Assembly: GCF_001425825.1 (NCBI RefSeq)
Contig: NZ_LMDM01000023.1
Coordinates: 118,213-182,212 of the forward strand
Direction: 5' to 3'
Length of the DNA stretch: 64,000 nt
Source of the DNA: Rhizobacter sp. Root1238
GTDB taxonomy: Bacteria; Pseudomonadota; Gammaproteobacteria; Burkholderiales; Burkholderiaceae_C
Shown: one piece after another, positions 54,467-64,000 of the stretch
Numbering within the stretch: the stretch's first letter is position 1
Layout of the letters: each line of letters starts with the position of its first letter
Program-made: the position numbers and the translations under genes
Notes under the pieces: generated by a model
What the model was told of the DNA's origin: nothing
Databases searched by the model: none
Seen by the model: the letters and a program-made list of their open reading frames with translations, nothing else

Positions 54467-54574
54467 GTGCTCGTCTCCCTCGCCACGGGCGCCACTGTGC
54501 GAGGCGTCCCGAAAGCACGCATTATTGGCTTTCCGCTGCGCCGGACCGCGGCTCAGCGAAGCATCGTGCCGGCT

Positions 54575-55225
54575 TCAGGCTTCCGCGTAGCCCGCCATGA
54601 ACACCCGCACCGCCTCCCGCAGCAGCGCCTTGTTCTCCGCGGCATCGGGCATCTCCAGCATCAGCAGCCCGCGGATGTGGCCGTCGCCGAGGAACATCGC
54701 GAGGAACAGGTCCGCGGCCTGCCGCGGGTGCCGCACCTTCAGCGTGCCGGCCGCGTCGGCGCGGCGCAGGTAGGTCGCCAGGTCGCCGATCAGCCGGTCG
54801 GCCCCCTGCCGGTAGAAGGCCCGGCAGGCCTCGGGCTGTACTCCCGCGGCGCCGTACAGCGAGCGGAACTGGCCCAGCGCCTCGTCCTCGCGCGCCAGCG
54901 CCAGGAACTGCTCGCCGATGGCCAGCAGCGCCTTCTTCGGCTGCTGCGGGTCCAGCGCTTCGGCGCCCGCCAAGCCGCCGACCACGCGCTCGGTGCGGTC
55001 GCGCACCTCCGCTTCGAAGAGCCCCTCCTTCGACCCGAAGTGGCTGTAGACGGTCATCTTCGAGACACCGGCCTCGGCGGCGATCGCGTCCACGCTGGCG
55101 CGCTCCAGGCCGTGTGCATGGAAGTGGCGGCGCGCCGCGTCCAGGATGCGCCGGTAGCGCTCCGGGTCGCGCGGCCTGCCGCGCGGCTTCGGTGCGGCAT
55201 TGGGGTCGGTTTCGTTCTTGGACAT
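54575..55225 (-). CDS. TetR-family repressor of the adjacent RND efflux operon
   Basis: The 216-residue protein has an N-terminal TetR HTH (ILDAARRHFHAHGLERASVD, then AIAAEAGVSKMTVYSHFGSK) and a ligand-binding C-terminal half with the TetR_C AefR/YcdC-like pattern (ADLFLAMFLGDGHIRGLLML). It is divergent from the outer-membrane factor gene across a 77-base region that holds two related palindromic sites, so it is the likely local repressor. ATG 55225 is chosen; ATG 55279 would lie within the operator region. Inducers are unknown. Confidence 0.92.
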   Translation of the reverse strand: MSKNETDPNAAPKPRGRPRDPERYRRILDAARRHFHAHGLERASVDAIAAEAGVSKMTVYSHFGSKEGLFEAEVRDRTERVVGGLAGAEALDPQQPKKALLAIGEQFLALAREDEALGQFRSLYGAAGVQPEACRAFYRQGADRLIGDLATYLRRADAAGTLKVRHPRQAADLFLAMFLGDGHIRGLLMLEMPDAAENKALLREAVRVFMAGYAEA

Positions 55226-55235
55226 CTTAGTTAAT

Positions 55236-55289
55236 GTACTTGACAGTCCAGTATAGTCTCGTACACTTACTGTACTCAATCGTCCAGTA
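55236..55289. promoter_or_regulatory. Tandem TetR operator candidates and efflux promoter
   Basis: GTACTTGACAGTCCAGTA (55236-55253) and GTACTCAATCGTCCAGTA (55272-55289) match at 14 of 18 positions and begin 36 bases apart. The first is a near-palindrome of the form TACTkGACnGTCmAGTA. Between them GTACA-CTTAC-TGTAC (55261-55275) is a perfect 5-bp inverted repeat. TTGACA (55240-55245) lies in the first site and TACACT (55262-55267) fits a -10 at 16 bases, so repressor binding would block the forward promoter. Confidence 0.7.
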
Positions 55290-55302
55290 AGTGAAGGCCC
55301 TC

Positions 55303-56799
55303 ATGACACCTCCCTCACATCGCAGCCTCGACCCCGGCGCCTGGGCGATCCGCCCGGTGGCGCTGGCGGCGTTGGTCTTCTCGTCGGTCCTGCTGTCGGC
55401 CTGCTCGGTGGCGCCGGTGCGGCCGCCGGTCCCGTCGGTGCCGCTGACCGCTGCCTTTGCGCGCGGCGTACCGGAGTCCGTCGACGGTCAGGCCCTGGAC
55501 GGCGCCTGGTGGGCCGGCTACGGCGACCCGGCGCTGACGGCGCTGGTCGAAGCGGCGCTGGCCACCAACCAGGATGTCGCCATCGCGCTGCAACGCGTCG
55601 CCCAGGCGCGTGCCGGCCACGAGGCGCAGGGCTCGCGCCTGTGGCCCACGGTGGGCCTGCAGGCCTCGGCCTCGCGCAGCGAGAGCGGCCTGCCCGACGC
55701 GGTCAAGCAGGGCGGCCAACCCGACACGCGCGCGCTGCGCGTTGGTGTCGACGTGGCGTGGGAGATCGACCTGGCCGGCGGCGTGCGCGCGGCGCGCGAC
55801 GCGGCGCAGGCCGATGCCGCGGCCGCCGAGGCCGGCGTGGGCGGCGCGCGCCTGCTGGTGGCCAGCGAGGTGGCGCGGCAGTACTTCGTGCTGCGCGGCG
55901 CCGAGGAGCGGCTGCGCATCGTGCAAGCGCTGGCCGAAGCCCAGCGCGAGACCGCCAGCCGCGTGGCCAGCCGCCAGCGCGAAGGCGAGGCCAGCGCCTT
56001 CGACCTGGACCGCGCGCGTGCCGAAGCCGATGCGCTCGACGCGCAAGTGCCGCCGTTGCGGATGCTGGCCGGTGTCACGCAGACCCGGCTCGCCGTGCTG
56101 CTCGGGCGCAACCCGTCGACGCGCGTCGTCGGCGAGGGCGCGGCGTTTGCGTGGCCTGCCGCGCGCGCCATCGGCACCGGCCAGCCGAGCGACCTGCTGA
56201 GGCGCCGCCCCGACCTGGTCGCCGCCGAAGCGCGCGTCGCGGCCGAGACGCTGCGCGGCGCCGAGGCGCGCGCCCAGTGGTGGCCCAAGCTCTTCCTGAG
56301 CGCGCTGTTCGGCCGTGAAGACCTGCGGCTGAACGCGATGGATCTCGCGCCGGTGCACTTCTCGAACGTCGCGCTGGCCTTTGCGACGCCGGTCTTCAAT
56401 GCCGGTCGCATCGATGCCGGCATCCGCATGCAGTCGGCGCGCGCCGAAGAGGCCTTGCTGGCCTGGCAGAAGACGGTGCTGGTGGCCGTGCAGGAGGTCG
56501 AGGACAGCCTGCTCGTGCGCGTCGAAGAGACGGAGCGCGCCGCTGCGTTGACCCGCACCGCCGACCACCGCCGCCGCTCGCTGCAACGCGCGCAGTCGCT
56601 GCAGCGCGAAGGCCAGATCGACCTGCTGGTGCTGCTGGACGTACAGCGTTCGGTGCTGGCCAGCGAACTCGCGCTGTCGGACAGCCGCCTCCAGCAGGCG
56701 CTGGCCGACGTCCAGCTCTACAAGGCACTGGGCGGGGGCTTCGCGCCGGCCCGCACCGGTGCTGCCCCCACTTCCGTTGCCGAGAGGACCCCCCTGTGA
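55303..56799 (+). CDS. TolC-family outer-membrane efflux lipoprotein
   Basis: The 498-residue protein is a NodT/OprM-type outer-membrane factor. The lipobox LLSAC has Cys34 as the lipidation site. DGAWWAGYGDPALTALVEAAL is the typical family start, and two OEP repeats follow (residues about 95-280 and 300-480) with the RRRPDLVAAEARVAAETLRG motif. It forms the outer-membrane channel of the tripartite pump. GAAGG lies 5 bases before ATG 55303, so the GTG at 55291 is rejected. The stop overlaps the adaptor start by GTGA. Confidence 0.93.
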   Translation: MTPPSHRSLDPGAWAIRPVALAALVFSSVLLSACSVAPVRPPVPSVPLTAAFARGVPESVDGQALDGAWWAGYGDPALTALVEAALATNQDVAIALQRVAQARAGHEAQGSRLWPTVGLQASASRSESGLPDAVKQGGQPDTRALRVGVDVAWEIDLAGGVRAARDAAQADAAAAEAGVGGARLLVASEVARQYFVLRGAEERLRIVQALAEAQRETASRVASRQREGEASAFDLDRARAEADALDAQVPPLRMLAGVTQTRLAVLLGRNPSTRVVGEGAAFAWPAARAIGTGQPSDLLRRRPDLVAAEARVAAETLRGAEARAQWWPKLFLSALFGREDLRLNAMDLAPVHFSNVALAFATPVFNAGRIDAGIRMQSARAEEALLAWQKTVLVAVQEVEDSLLVRVEETERAAALTRTADHRRRSLQRAQSLQREGQIDLLVLLDVQRSVLASELALSDSRLQQALADVQLYKALGGGFAPARTGAAPTSVAERTPL

Positions 56800-57932
56800 A
56801 CAAGACCCTTCCTGCCGTGTCGGCCGTCGCCGCAGCGGCCCTCGCCGCGATCGCGCTTGCCGGCTGCAGCGCCCCGCCGGCGCCTGCCGCCGTCGCCAAG
56901 CCGGTCTTCGTGACCACGGTCACCCCGACCGCGTCGGGACCGACGCGCGCCTTCACCGCCGTGGTCCATGCGCGCGTCGAGACCGAGCTGGGTTTTCGCA
57001 CCGGCGGCAAGGTGCTCGAGCGGTGGGTCGAGGTCGGCGATGTCGTGAAGGCCGGCCAGGCGCTCGCCAGCCTGGACCCGGGCGACTACCGGCTGGCCGT
57101 CGATGCCGCAGCCGCCCAGGTGCAGGCCGCGTCCATCGATGCGCAGCAGGCTGCGTCCGACGAGGCGCGCATGCGCCGCCTGCTGGCCGATGGCTCGGTG
57201 GGCAGCGCCGACCACGAGCGCCAGAAGGCGCGGGCCGATGCGGCCGCGGCCCGCCTCGACCAGGCGCGTCGCCAGCTCGACCTGGCGCGCAACCGCGAGG
57301 GCTACGCCACGCTGGTGGCGCCCTATGCCGGCGTCGTGACGGCGCTGCGCTTCGAGCGCGGCCAGGTCGTCGCCGAAGGCCAGCCGGTGCTGTCGCTGGC
57401 CCGCGACGGCGAGCGCGAGATCGTCGCCGACCTGCCGGAGGACTGGGTGGGCCGGGCGCGCACGCTGGCCGCGGTGGCCACACCCTGGCAGGACGCCAAG
57501 GCGCCGCTGCGGCTGGTGCTGCGCGAGCTCTCGCCGCTGGCCAGCGTGCAGGGCCGGACCTTCCGCGTGCGCTATGCCGCGTCCCCCGAATCGCGCGCGC
57601 AGGTCGCGGGGCTGCCGCTGGGCAGCACGATGCAGCTGACGCTGTCCGGCCCGGGCGCCGGCATGGCGGCGGCCACGCTGCCGGTCACCGCGCTGGTGAA
57701 GGCGAGCGGCTCCGCGGGCGTCTGGCTGCTGGATGCCAAGGGCTCGGGCCTGACCTTCCAGCCGGTGCAGGTGGTCGGCATGGACGACGCGTCGGTGCAG
57801 GTCACCGGCCTGGCCGCCGGCAGCCGGGTGGTCAGCGTCGGCGCGCAGAAGCTCGATGCCGGCCTCAAGGTGCGCGCCGTCGAACGCATGCCCGAAGCCG
57901 GGCCGGCCCCTCTTGCCAAGAGCAGCTCATGA
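56796..57932 (+). CDS. RND efflux periplasmic adaptor (HlyD/MFP family)
   Basis: The 378-residue protein has a lipoprotein signal (LAGCSAPP, Cys24). The barrel-sandwich/lipoyl halves are GFRTGGKVLERWVEVGDVVK and EGYATLVAPYAGVVTALRFE, with a helical hairpin of about 70 residues between them and a beta-barrel and membrane-proximal domain after them. It bridges the inner-membrane pump and the outer-membrane factor. The GTG start overlaps the upstream stop, and its own stop overlaps the pump start (ATGA), so the three proteins are translationally coupled. Confidence 0.93.
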   Translation: MNKTLPAVSAVAAAALAAIALAGCSAPPAPAAVAKPVFVTTVTPTASGPTRAFTAVVHARVETELGFRTGGKVLERWVEVGDVVKAGQALASLDPGDYRLAVDAAAAQVQAASIDAQQAASDEARMRRLLADGSVGSADHERQKARADAAAARLDQARRQLDLARNREGYATLVAPYAGVVTALRFERGQVVAEGQPVLSLARDGEREIVADLPEDWVGRARTLAAVATPWQDAKAPLRLVLRELSPLASVQGRTFRVRYAASPESRAQVAGLPLGSTMQLTLSGPGAGMAAATLPVTALVKASGSAGVWLLDAKGSGLTFQPVQVVGMDDASVQVTGLAAGSRVVSVGAQKLDAGLKVRAVERMPEAGPAPLAKSSS

Positions 57933-60900
57933 AACGCTTCAATCTGTCCGAATGGGCCGTCACGCACCAGCCGATGGTGCTGTTCCTGATCATCGCGACG
58001 CTCATCGTCGGCGTGCTGTCGTTCAGCCGGCTGGGTCGCCTGGAGGACCCCAACTTCGACGTGCCGCAGATGACGGCCATCGTCGTGTGGCCCGGCGCGA
58101 CCGCGCAGGACGTGCAGGACCAGGTGCTCAACCGCATCGAGCGCCGGCTGCAGGAGCTGGAGCACTTCGAGTACGTGCGCAGCTTTTCGCGCCAGGGCTA
58201 CGGCGGCATCACGCTGTGGATGAAGGGCGGCAGCAGCAAGGCGGAGCTCGACAACGCCTGGTACCAGGTGCGCAAGAAGATCGGCGACGTGCGCCAGGAG
58301 TTTCCCGAAGGCGTGCGCGGGCCGTTCTTCAACGACGAGTACAACGACCGCTACAGCGTGCTCTATGCGGTGAGCGCGCCCGAGCTGTCGATGGCCGAGC
58401 TGCTGGCGGTCACCGAAGACGTGAAACGGCGCATCCAGGCGGTGGACGGCGTCGGCAAGGTCGACGTGCTGGGCAAGCAGGCCGAGCGCGTGTACGTGGA
58501 GGTGTCGACGCGGCGGCTGGCCGCGCTCGGCCTCGCGCCGACCGCCGTGTTCGACGCGCTGGCGCGCCAGAACCTGGTGGCGCCGGCCGGTTCGGCCGAC
58601 GCGACGAACGACCGCGTGCAGGTGCGCGTGGACGGCGGACTGCGCAGCGCCGCGGACGTGTCCGACGTGACGCTGGAAGTCGGAGGTCGCCTGCTGCGGC
58701 TGGCCGACATCGCCACCGTGCGCACCGGCTGCGAGGACCCGCCGAGCCTGACCATCCGCCACAACGGCGTGCCGGTGCTGAGCATCGGCGTGACCATGCA
58801 GCCGAACGGCAACGTGCTGGACTTCGGACATGCGCTGGAGCAGCGCCTGGCGCAGGTGCGGCAGCAGCTGCCGGCGGGCGTCGAGATCCAGCAGTACGCC
58901 GACCAGCCGCGCGTGGTGGCGGAATCGGTCTGGGAGTTCGAGCGCTCGTTCCTGGAGGCGCTGGCCATCGTGCTGGCCGTGTCCTTCCTGTTCCTCGGCT
59001 GGCGCACCGGCATCGTGGTGGCCGCTTCGGTGCCGCTGGTGCTGGGCCTGGTGGCCGGCGTGATGTATGCGGCCGGCTGGAACCTCGACCGCATCTCGCT
59101 GGGGGCGCTGATCATCGCGCTCGGCCTGCTGGTGGACGACGCCATCATCGCCGTCGAGATGATGGTGGTGAAGCTGGAGGAAGGCTGGGATCGCCTGCGC
59201 GCGGCCACCTACGCCTACACCTCCACCGCGTTCCCGATGCTGACCGGCACGCTGGTCACCGCCGCGGGCTTCATGCCGGTGGGCTTCGCCAAGTCGATCG
59301 CCGGCCAGTACGCCGGCGGCATCTTCTGGGTGGTCGGCGCGGCGCTGATCCTGTCGTGGCTGGTGGCCGTGGTGTTCACGCCGTACCTCGGCGTGCTGCT
59401 GCTGCCGAAGAACCTGTCGACAGGCACGCACCACGACCCCTACGACCGGCCGGTCTACCGCTGGCTGCGTGGCGTCGTCGACCGGGCAGTGCACCACCGC
59501 GCGTGGGTGCTGGGCATCACGGTGCTGGTCTTCGGCGTGGCCGGCGCCGGCATGTTGCTGGTGCAGCAGCAGTTCTTCCCGACCGCGTCGCGGCCGGAAC
59601 TGCTGGTGGACCTGCGCCTGCGCGAGGGGGCGTCGTTCGCCGCCACCGAGCGCCAGGTGAAACTGCTCGAGGCGCGGCTTGCGAAGGACCCGGACATCGA
59701 GTTCTTCACCGCCTACACCGGGGGCGGCACGCCACGCTTCTACCTGTCGATCCAGCCCGAACTGCCGAACCCGGGTTTCGCGCAGTTCGTCGTCAAGACG
59801 GCCGGCATCGAGCAGCGCGAACGCGTGCGCGCCCGCCTGATGGCGCTGTTCGCCCAGGACGAGGCCCTGCCCGACGTCACGGCCCGCGTCACGCGCCTGG
59901 AGTTCGGTCCGCCGGTGGGCTTCCCGGTGCAGTTCCGCGTCATCGGCCCCGACAAGGCGCAGGTGCGCGAGATCGCCTACCGGGTGCGCGACGCCGTGCG
60001 CCAGAGCGCGCTGGTGCGCGATACGCAACTCGACTGGAACGAACAGGTCCGCTCGGTGCAGGTCCACGTCGACCAGGACAAGGCCCGGCTGCTCGGCCTG
60101 ACGAGCGCCGACGTGCAGGGCCTGGTGCAGACCACGCTGGCCGGCGCCAGCGTGACGCAGATCCGCCGCGGCGAGGAACTGGTGGACGTCGTCGTGCGCG
60201 CCACCTCCGACGAACGCAAGGGCATCGGCCAGCTCGGCGACCTGCAGGTGTTCGCGCGCAATGGCGTGACGGTGCCGCTGTCGCAGATCGCGCGCATCGA
60301 GCCCGGCTTCGAAGAACCGGTGCTGTGGCGGCGCAACCGCGACATGGCGCTCACCGTGCGCAGCGACGTCGTCGACGGCGTGCAGGGCCCGTATGCCACG
60401 GCGCAGATCCGCCCGTCGCTGCAGCCCATCGTCGACAGCCTGCCCACCGGCTACCGCATTGAAGACGGCGGCGCCACCGAGGAGAGCGACAAGGCCAACA
60501 AGGCGCTGTTCGCGGTGTTCCCGGCGATGTTCGCGGTGATGCTGACGCTGCTGATGATCCAGCTGCAGAGCTTCTCGCGGCTGTTCATGGTGTTCATGAC
60601 GGCGCCGCTGGCCTTGATCGGCGTGGTGCCGGCGCTGCTGCTGTTCCACGCGCCGTTCGGCTTCGTCGCGCTGCTCGGCGTGATCGCGCTGAGCGGCATG
60701 ATCATGCGCAACTCGATCATCCTGGTCGACCAGATCGACCAGGACATCGCACGCGGCGTGGCGCCCTGGAGCGCCATCGTCGACGCCACGGTGCGGCGCT
60801 CGCGTCCGGTGGTGCTGACGGCGGCCGCCGCGGTGCTGGCGATGATCCCGCTGACGCACAGCGTCTTCTGGGGCCCGATGGCCATCTCGATCATGGGCGG

Positions 60901-61051
60901 CCTGGTGGTGGCGACGGCGCTCACGCTCGTCTTCGTGCCGGCGCTGTACGCCGCCTGGTTCCGCATCCGGCGCGACAGCCCGGCGCAGGCACCCGCCGCT
61001 GCGCCGCTTGCGGTCGGCGCGCAGCCGGCGGGAGAGGCGTCCCATGCCTGA
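57929..61051 (+). CDS. RND-family efflux pump permease
   Basis: The 1040-residue protein has the expected twelve transmembrane helices in two repeats, with large periplasmic loops. TM1 begins near [18 protein letters not shown]. The proton-relay Asp pair is in [15 protein letters not shown]. The loop [20 protein letters not shown] and helix [19 protein letters not shown] close the second repeat. It belongs to the hydrophobe/amphiphile efflux group; substrates cannot be called. It is the third gene of the operon, and its last 8 bases overlap the second TetR gene. Confidence 0.95.
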   Translation: MKRFNLSEWAVTHQPMVLFLIIATLIVGVLSFSRLGRLEDPNFDVPQMTAIVVWPGATAQDVQDQVLNRIERRLQELEHFEYVRSFSRQGYGGITLWMKGGSSKAELDNAWYQVRKKIGDVRQEFPEGVRGPFFNDEYNDRYSVLYAVSAPELSMAELLAVTEDVKRRIQAVDGVGKVDVLGKQAERVYVEVSTRRLAALGLAPTAVFDALARQNLVAPAGSADATNDRVQVRVDGGLRSAADVSDVTLEVGGRLLRLADIATVRTGCEDPPSLTIRHNGVPVLSIGVTMQPNGNVLDFGHALEQRLAQVRQQLPAGVEIQQYADQPRVVAESVWEFERSFLEALAIVLAVSFLFLGWRTGIVVAASVPLVLGLVAGVMYAAGWNLDRISLGALIIALGLLVDDAIIAVEMMVVKLEEGWDRLRAATYAYTSTAFPMLTGTLVTAAGFMPVGFAKSIAGQYAGGIFWVVGAALILSWLVAVVFTPYLGVLLLPKNLSTGTHHDPYDRPVYRWLRGVVDRAVHHRAWVLGITVLVFGVAGAGMLLVQQQFFPTASRPELLVDLRLREGASFAATERQVKLLEARLAKDPDIEFFTAYTGGGTPRFYLSIQPELPNPGFAQFVVKTAGIEQRERVRARLMALFAQDEALPDVTARVTRLEFGPPVGFPVQFRVIGPDKAQVREIAYRVRDAVRQSALVRDTQLDWNEQVRSVQVHVDQDKARLLGLTSADVQGLVQTTLAGASVTQIRRGEELVDVVVRATSDERKGIGQLGDLQVFARNGVTVPLSQIARIEPGFEEPVLWRRNRDMALTVRSDVVDGVQGPYATAQIRPSLQPIVDSLPTGYRIEDGGATEESDKANKALFAVFPAMFAVMLTLLMIQLQSFSRLFMVFMTAPLALIGVVPALLLFHAPFGFVALLGVIALSGMIMRNSIILVDQIDQDIARGVAPWSAIVDATVRRSRPVVLTAAAAVLAMIPLTHSVFWGPMAISIMGGLVVATALTLVFVPALYAAWFRIRRDSPAQAPAAAPLAVGAQPAGEASHA

Positions 61052-61703
61052 GCGCGTGGGCCCCGCATGCCACCGACGCAAGCAGACGCGGCCCCGCGAA
61101 CTGCTCGACGCGGCCCTGGCCTTGTTCGTCGAGCGGGGCTTCGCGGCGGCGCGGGCCGAAGACATCGCCGCGCGGGCCGGCGTCTCGAAGGCCACGCTGT
61201 ACCTCTACTTCCGCAGCAAGGAAGACCTGCTGATGGCGCTGATGGCGGAGCGCTTCGCGTCCGGCATCACCATCGGCACGCAGGAGCACTCCGATGCCCG
61301 GGCCAGCCCCGACCTGCTGCGCGAGGTCCTGACCCGCTGGCGCTCGGCGCTGATGAAAAGCCATGCCGGCGGCATCTTCAAGCTGGTGCTCACCGAAACG
61401 CGCAGCTTCCCCGCGCTGGCGGAGTTCTGGTCGCAAGAGGTGATCGAGCCGGCGCGCCGCCGCGTGACCCACATCGTCGTCCGGGGGATCGAACGCGGCG
61501 AGTTCCGCCCGGTGGATCCCGACCTGGTGGTGCTCGCGCTGGTGCTGCCACTTCTCATCATGTGCCTGCACCGGCATGCCATCGGTCCGTGCGCGCCGGA
61601 AGACGCGCTCATGGACGCCCCCGATCTCTTCACCCGCCACCTCGAGTTCGTGCTCGAAGGTCTGACACAGCCCCGAGGAGACCCCCATGTCCGCAACGAT
61701 TGA
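61044..61703 (+). CDS. Second TetR-family regulator of the efflux operon
   Basis: The 219-residue protein has a TetR HTH ([20 protein letters not shown], then [20 protein letters not shown]) and a C-terminal TetR_C domain ([20 protein letters not shown]). ATG 61044 has GGAGAGG upstream and overlaps the pump stop by 8 bases, so it is translated with the pump. Being co-transcribed with the genes it may control, it could give feedback; the divergent TetR at 54575 is the other candidate. It overlaps the hydrolase gene by 17 bases. Confidence 0.92.
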   Translation: MPERVGPACHRRKQTRPRELLDAALALFVERGFAAARAEDIAARAGVSKATLYLYFRSKEDLLMALMAERFASGITIGTQEHSDARASPDLLREVLTRWRSALMKSHAGGIFKLVLTETRSFPALAEFWSQEVIEPARRRVTHIVVRGIERGEFRPVDPDLVVLALVLPLLIMCLHRHAIGPCAPEDALMDAPDLFTRHLEFVLEGLTQPRGDPHVRND

Positions 61704-62559
61704 CACCCCTTCCGGCATCTCGATCGCCGGCTTCAGCAGCCATGTTCTCGAACCGAGCGAACCAGGCCAGAGCCGGCTGCGCTACCTCCAGGGCGGAACG
61801 GGTGCACCGCTGGTGCTGCTGCACACCGTGCGCACGCAGGCCGAGCACTTCCGCCACCTCATTCCGCTGGTCCAGCAGCGGTACACCGTGTACGCGCTCG
61901 ACCTGCCGGGAATGGGCTATTCGGAGATCGTGCCCGGCGCGTCGTATCAGGAGCCCGCGATGCGCGCCGCAGTGAAGAGCCTGATCACGCGACTCGACCT
62001 GCGCGACGTGAGCTTGCTCGGCGAGTCGATGGGCGCGGTGCTCGCCCTCACGACCGCGGCCGATCTGCCCGAACGGATTCGGCGCGTCGTGGCCATCAAC
62101 CCCTATGACTACGCCGGCGGCATCGCGAGGTCCAGCTACCTGGCCCGCTTCATCGTGACCGGGGTCCTCGCGCCCGGCATCGGCCCGGTGCTCGCGGGAC
62201 TGGAACCCAGACCGATCATGCGCGCCGTGCTCAAGGGCGGCCTGGTCGACACCACGGCGCTGCGCGACGACTACCTGGACGAACTGCTCAAGGTGGGCCG
62301 CCGACCCGGCTACCCGATCGTCGCCCGCGCCGTGTACGCGAGCCTGCCCAGCCTCATCGCGGCGCGTTCGCGCTACCACGCGGCCGGCGTGCCGGTTCAC
62401 CTTCTCTATGGGGAGAAGGACTGGTCACGGGCCTCGGACAGGCAAGCCAACCAGCAGTTGCTTCCCGCCGCCGAGTTCACCGAGGTGCCCGGCGCCGGCC
62501 ACTTCCTCGCGCTGGAGCGACCCGACGTGCCGGCCAGGCTGTTGAACCGGGCCGCGTGA
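61687..62559 (+). CDS. Alpha/beta hydrolase
   Basis: The 290-residue protein has the fold markers: oxyanion-side [25 protein letters not shown], nucleophile Ser114 in [13 protein letters not shown], Asp in [11 protein letters not shown] and His in [13 protein letters not shown]. The substrate is unknown. GAGGAG lies 6 bases before ATG 61687. It overlaps the second TetR gene by 17 bases and so is the fifth gene of the efflux operon; it may modify or detoxify the exported compound (inference). Confidence 0.9.
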   Translation: MSATIDTPSGISIAGFSSHVLEPSEPGQSRLRYLQGGTGAPLVLLHTVRTQAEHFRHLIPLVQQRYTVYALDLPGMGYSEIVPGASYQEPAMRAAVKSLITRLDLRDVSLLGESMGAVLALTTAADLPERIRRVVAINPYDYAGGIARSSYLARFIVTGVLAPGIGPVLAGLEPRPIMRAVLKGGLVDTTALRDDYLDELLKVGRRPGYPIVARAVYASLPSLIAARSRYHAAGVPVHLLYGEKDWSRASDRQANQQLLPAAEFTEVPGAGHFLALERPDVPARLLNRAA

Positions 62560-62575
62560 TGTGCCTGGGCGGCCG

Positions 62576-63562
62576 CTACCCGGCCGTCCGGGTTGCCGCG
62601 CCGAAGCTGGTGGGCTCTCCCTGCCAACCGGTGCGACGCAGGAACCCTTCCCACGTCAGCGCGTCCGGGTCGTTTCGCCGGCTCCAGGCCGTGTCGCGTT
62701 CCGGCGCGTAGTACCCGTGGTCGACCGCGTAGGTGACCATTCCCACGATCTCGCGCACGAGCCACGCGTCGGCACCGAACGCCGGGAAATGAACCAGCAA
62801 GTCGTCGCGCGCATAGGCCGACGCATAGTGCGCACGCCTGCCCGTCACGCGGACGAAGATGTCGACGATCTCGCGCGCCGTCAGCACCTCGCCGATCACC
62901 GGCAGGGTCTGCCCGTGGTATGCCTCGGGGTCGTCGAAATGCGCCAGCACCGCGGGACCGGTGGCGGTCAGCGGATCGACGAACGGCATGGGCGCATCCG
63001 GCGGCAGGTAGACGGCAAAGCTCAGGCTGCCGTCGGCTTGCGGCCGCGGCACGTAGTACTCGAGGAAGTTGCTGTAGAAGAAGGCGAGCTGGATGAAGGA
63101 GCTGCGCAGCGGCAGTGTGCGCAGGTGGGCCTCCACCAGGGCCTTCTCGGTGAAGTGCGGCGCCCACTGCGTGTCGCCGGTGCGGGCTTCGACGTTTTCG
63201 AGGCTGCTCCAGACGACGTGCTCCACGCCCGCCGCGAGCGCTGCATCGGCCAGCTCGATGCCCAGCGCCAGCTCGGGGCGGCCCGGCGGCGGCACGGGCG
63301 CCACCGGAGGCGTCATCAGGAACGCACCGTGCGAGCCGCGCATGGCCGCGGCGAGTTCGTCACGACGGCCGGCCTCCAGCGGCACGACGACGATCTCGGC
63401 GCCGCGCCGCGCCAGCTCGCGTATCGGCGCGCTGTCGGCGCTGCGCGCCAGCGCGCGCACGCGGTAGCGACCGCTGGCCAGCAGGGCAGCCGCCACGCTG
63501 CGGCCTTGCTTGCTGGCGGCGCCAGCGACGGTGATCAGGGGGAGCGACGAACGAGGGGACAC
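62576..63562 (-). CDS. NmrA-family NAD(P)-binding protein
   Basis: The 328-residue protein has a Rossmann start (LITVAGAASKQGRSVAAALL), then RALARSADSAPIRELARRGA and AALAAGVEHVVWSSLENVEA, typical of NmrA/HSCARG-like atypical short-chain dehydrogenases, which act as redox sensors or reductases. GTG 63562 is preceded on this strand by GGAGAAA at about 7 bases and is preferred over the longer frame from 63589. It is convergent with the hydrolase gene (16 bases apart) and divergent from a LysR gene across 104 bases. Confidence 0.88.
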   Translation of the reverse strand: MSPRSSLPLITVAGAASKQGRSVAAALLASGRYRVRALARSADSAPIRELARRGAEIVVVPLEAGRRDELAAAMRGSHGAFLMTPPVAPVPPPGRPELALGIELADAALAAGVEHVVWSSLENVEARTGDTQWAPHFTEKALVEAHLRTLPLRSSFIQLAFFYSNFLEYYVPRPQADGSLSFAVYLPPDAPMPFVDPLTATGPAVLAHFDDPEAYHGQTLPVIGEVLTAREIVDIFVRVTGRRAHYASAYARDDLLVHFPAFGADAWLVREIVGMVTYAVDHGYYAPERDTAWSRRNDPDALTWEGFLRRTGWQGEPTSFGAATRTAG

Positions 63563-63666
63563 GCGATTTCTCCAGACAGGCCCGCCCAATGCGCGCCGAT
63601 GGGTGCAGTCTGGGCGGAACGTGCCATCGCGTGAAATCGTCTTTCTACTGGCCTACCATCCGCCAC

Positions 63667-64000
63667 ATGGATACCAAGCGCCTGGACCTGAACCTGCTGG
63701 TCACCCTCGAAGCCCTGCTCGCGGAGCAGAACGTGACGCGCGCTGCCAGCCGCCTGCACCTGAGCCAGCCGGCGGTCAGCGCGCAGCTCGGGCGCCTGCG
63801 CGAGCTGTTCGGCGACCCGTTGCTGATTCCGGCGCAGCGCGGCATGACGCCCACCGCGAAGGCCGACGAGCTTCGGGCGCCGCTGCGCGATGCGCTGGAC
63901 CAGGTGCGCGCCACGGTGGGCCGGCATGGCCACTTCGATCCCGCGCGAGCCCGCCTGACGGTGGCCATCGCCTGCACCGACTACCTGCAGGCCGCGCTGG
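63667..64000 (+). CDS. LysR-family regulator, cut off by the window end
   Basis: ATG 63667 opens a frame that runs to the last base without a stop (111 complete codons). It encodes MDTKRLDLNLLVTLEALLAE, then the HTH NVTRAASRLHLSQPAVSAQL and LRELFGDPLLIPAQRGMTPT, a typical NodD/LysR-type N-terminus, and the first part of the effector domain (ARLTVAIACTDYLQ). It is divergent from the NmrA gene and is its probable regulator. The 3' part lies outside the window. Confidence 0.92.
   Translation, partial: MDTKRLDLNLLVTLEALLAEQNVTRAASRLHLSQPAVSAQLGRLRELFGDPLLIPAQRGMTPTAKADELRAPLRDALDQVRATVGRHGHFDPARARLTVAIACTDYLQAAL

Noticed and set aside
56759-57928. N-terminal extension of the RND pump upstream of 57929
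   Set aside because: The extension is Arg/Ala-rich shadow sequence of the adaptor gene; the pump starts cleanly at the ATGA overlap.

Overview
The window reads as chromosomal DNA of a high-GC betaproteobacterium, most likely a Burkholderiales member of the Rubrivivax/Leptothrix/Sphaerotilaceae or Comamonadaceae kind. This rests on very GC-rich third codon positions, an rdgC gene, a fused circularly permuted ATP-grasp/alpha-E protein, TIGR01777, DUF4166 and DUF1203 genes, and many LysR/TetR regulators. It is an inference from gene content and style; there is no rRNA or marker gene to settle the taxon. I saw no tRNA, rRNA, CRISPR array, insertion sequence, phage structural gene or replication origin.

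Layout. 1-612: non-coding inverted and direct repeats. 613-3977: ATP-grasp/alpha-E plus transglutaminase pair. 4116-7256: large unrecognised protein with three hydrophobic stretches. 7300-8250: rdgC. 8276-10853: small secreted protein, LysR regulator and divergent EamA exporter. 10912-14188: tightly packed DUF305 / beta-propeller / ECF sigma / anti-sigma operon. 14185-15748: two divergent, homologous L,D-transpeptidase-like genes. 15813-19644: secreted Ser/Thr-rich protein, POTRA-containing outer-membrane protein and an orphan histidine kinase.

19842-29322 is the most unusual block: a 1346-residue protein (CHAT-like N-terminus, class III cyclase homology domain, STAND/AAA ATPase, TPR-like tail), followed 30 bases later by a cytochrome P450 with a C-terminal extension, a DyP-type peroxidase and a membrane-embedded patatin phospholipase; the last three genes overlap by ATGA. 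It looks like a sensor coupled to lipid release and haem-dependent oxidation.

29373-42335: MocR/PdxR-type regulator with divergent GNAT acetyltransferase, a lower-GC leucine-rich-repeat protein, a SNF2-family helicase, an HTH/PIN toxin-antitoxin pair running into the end of a TIGR01777 gene, a DUF4166 gene, and an overlapping histidine kinase / NtrC-type regulator pair. 42304-49717: small membrane and secreted proteins, two hydrolases, a LysR regulator, DUF1203 and a cation diffusion facilitator. 49736-54466: a DUF4011/superfamily I helicase/endonuclease/DUF3320 gene broken by one in-frame amber codon. 54575-62559: a TetR-controlled tripartite RND efflux operon (outer-membrane factor, adaptor, pump), with a second TetR gene and an alpha/beta hydrolase in the same run; two related 18-bp sites flank the promoter. 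62576-64000: an NmrA-like reductase and a divergent LysR regulator cut off by the window end.

Start codons were moved downstream of the longest possible frame wherever a Shine-Dalgarno sequence, a signal peptide, a family boundary or a stop/start overlap pointed to a later start.
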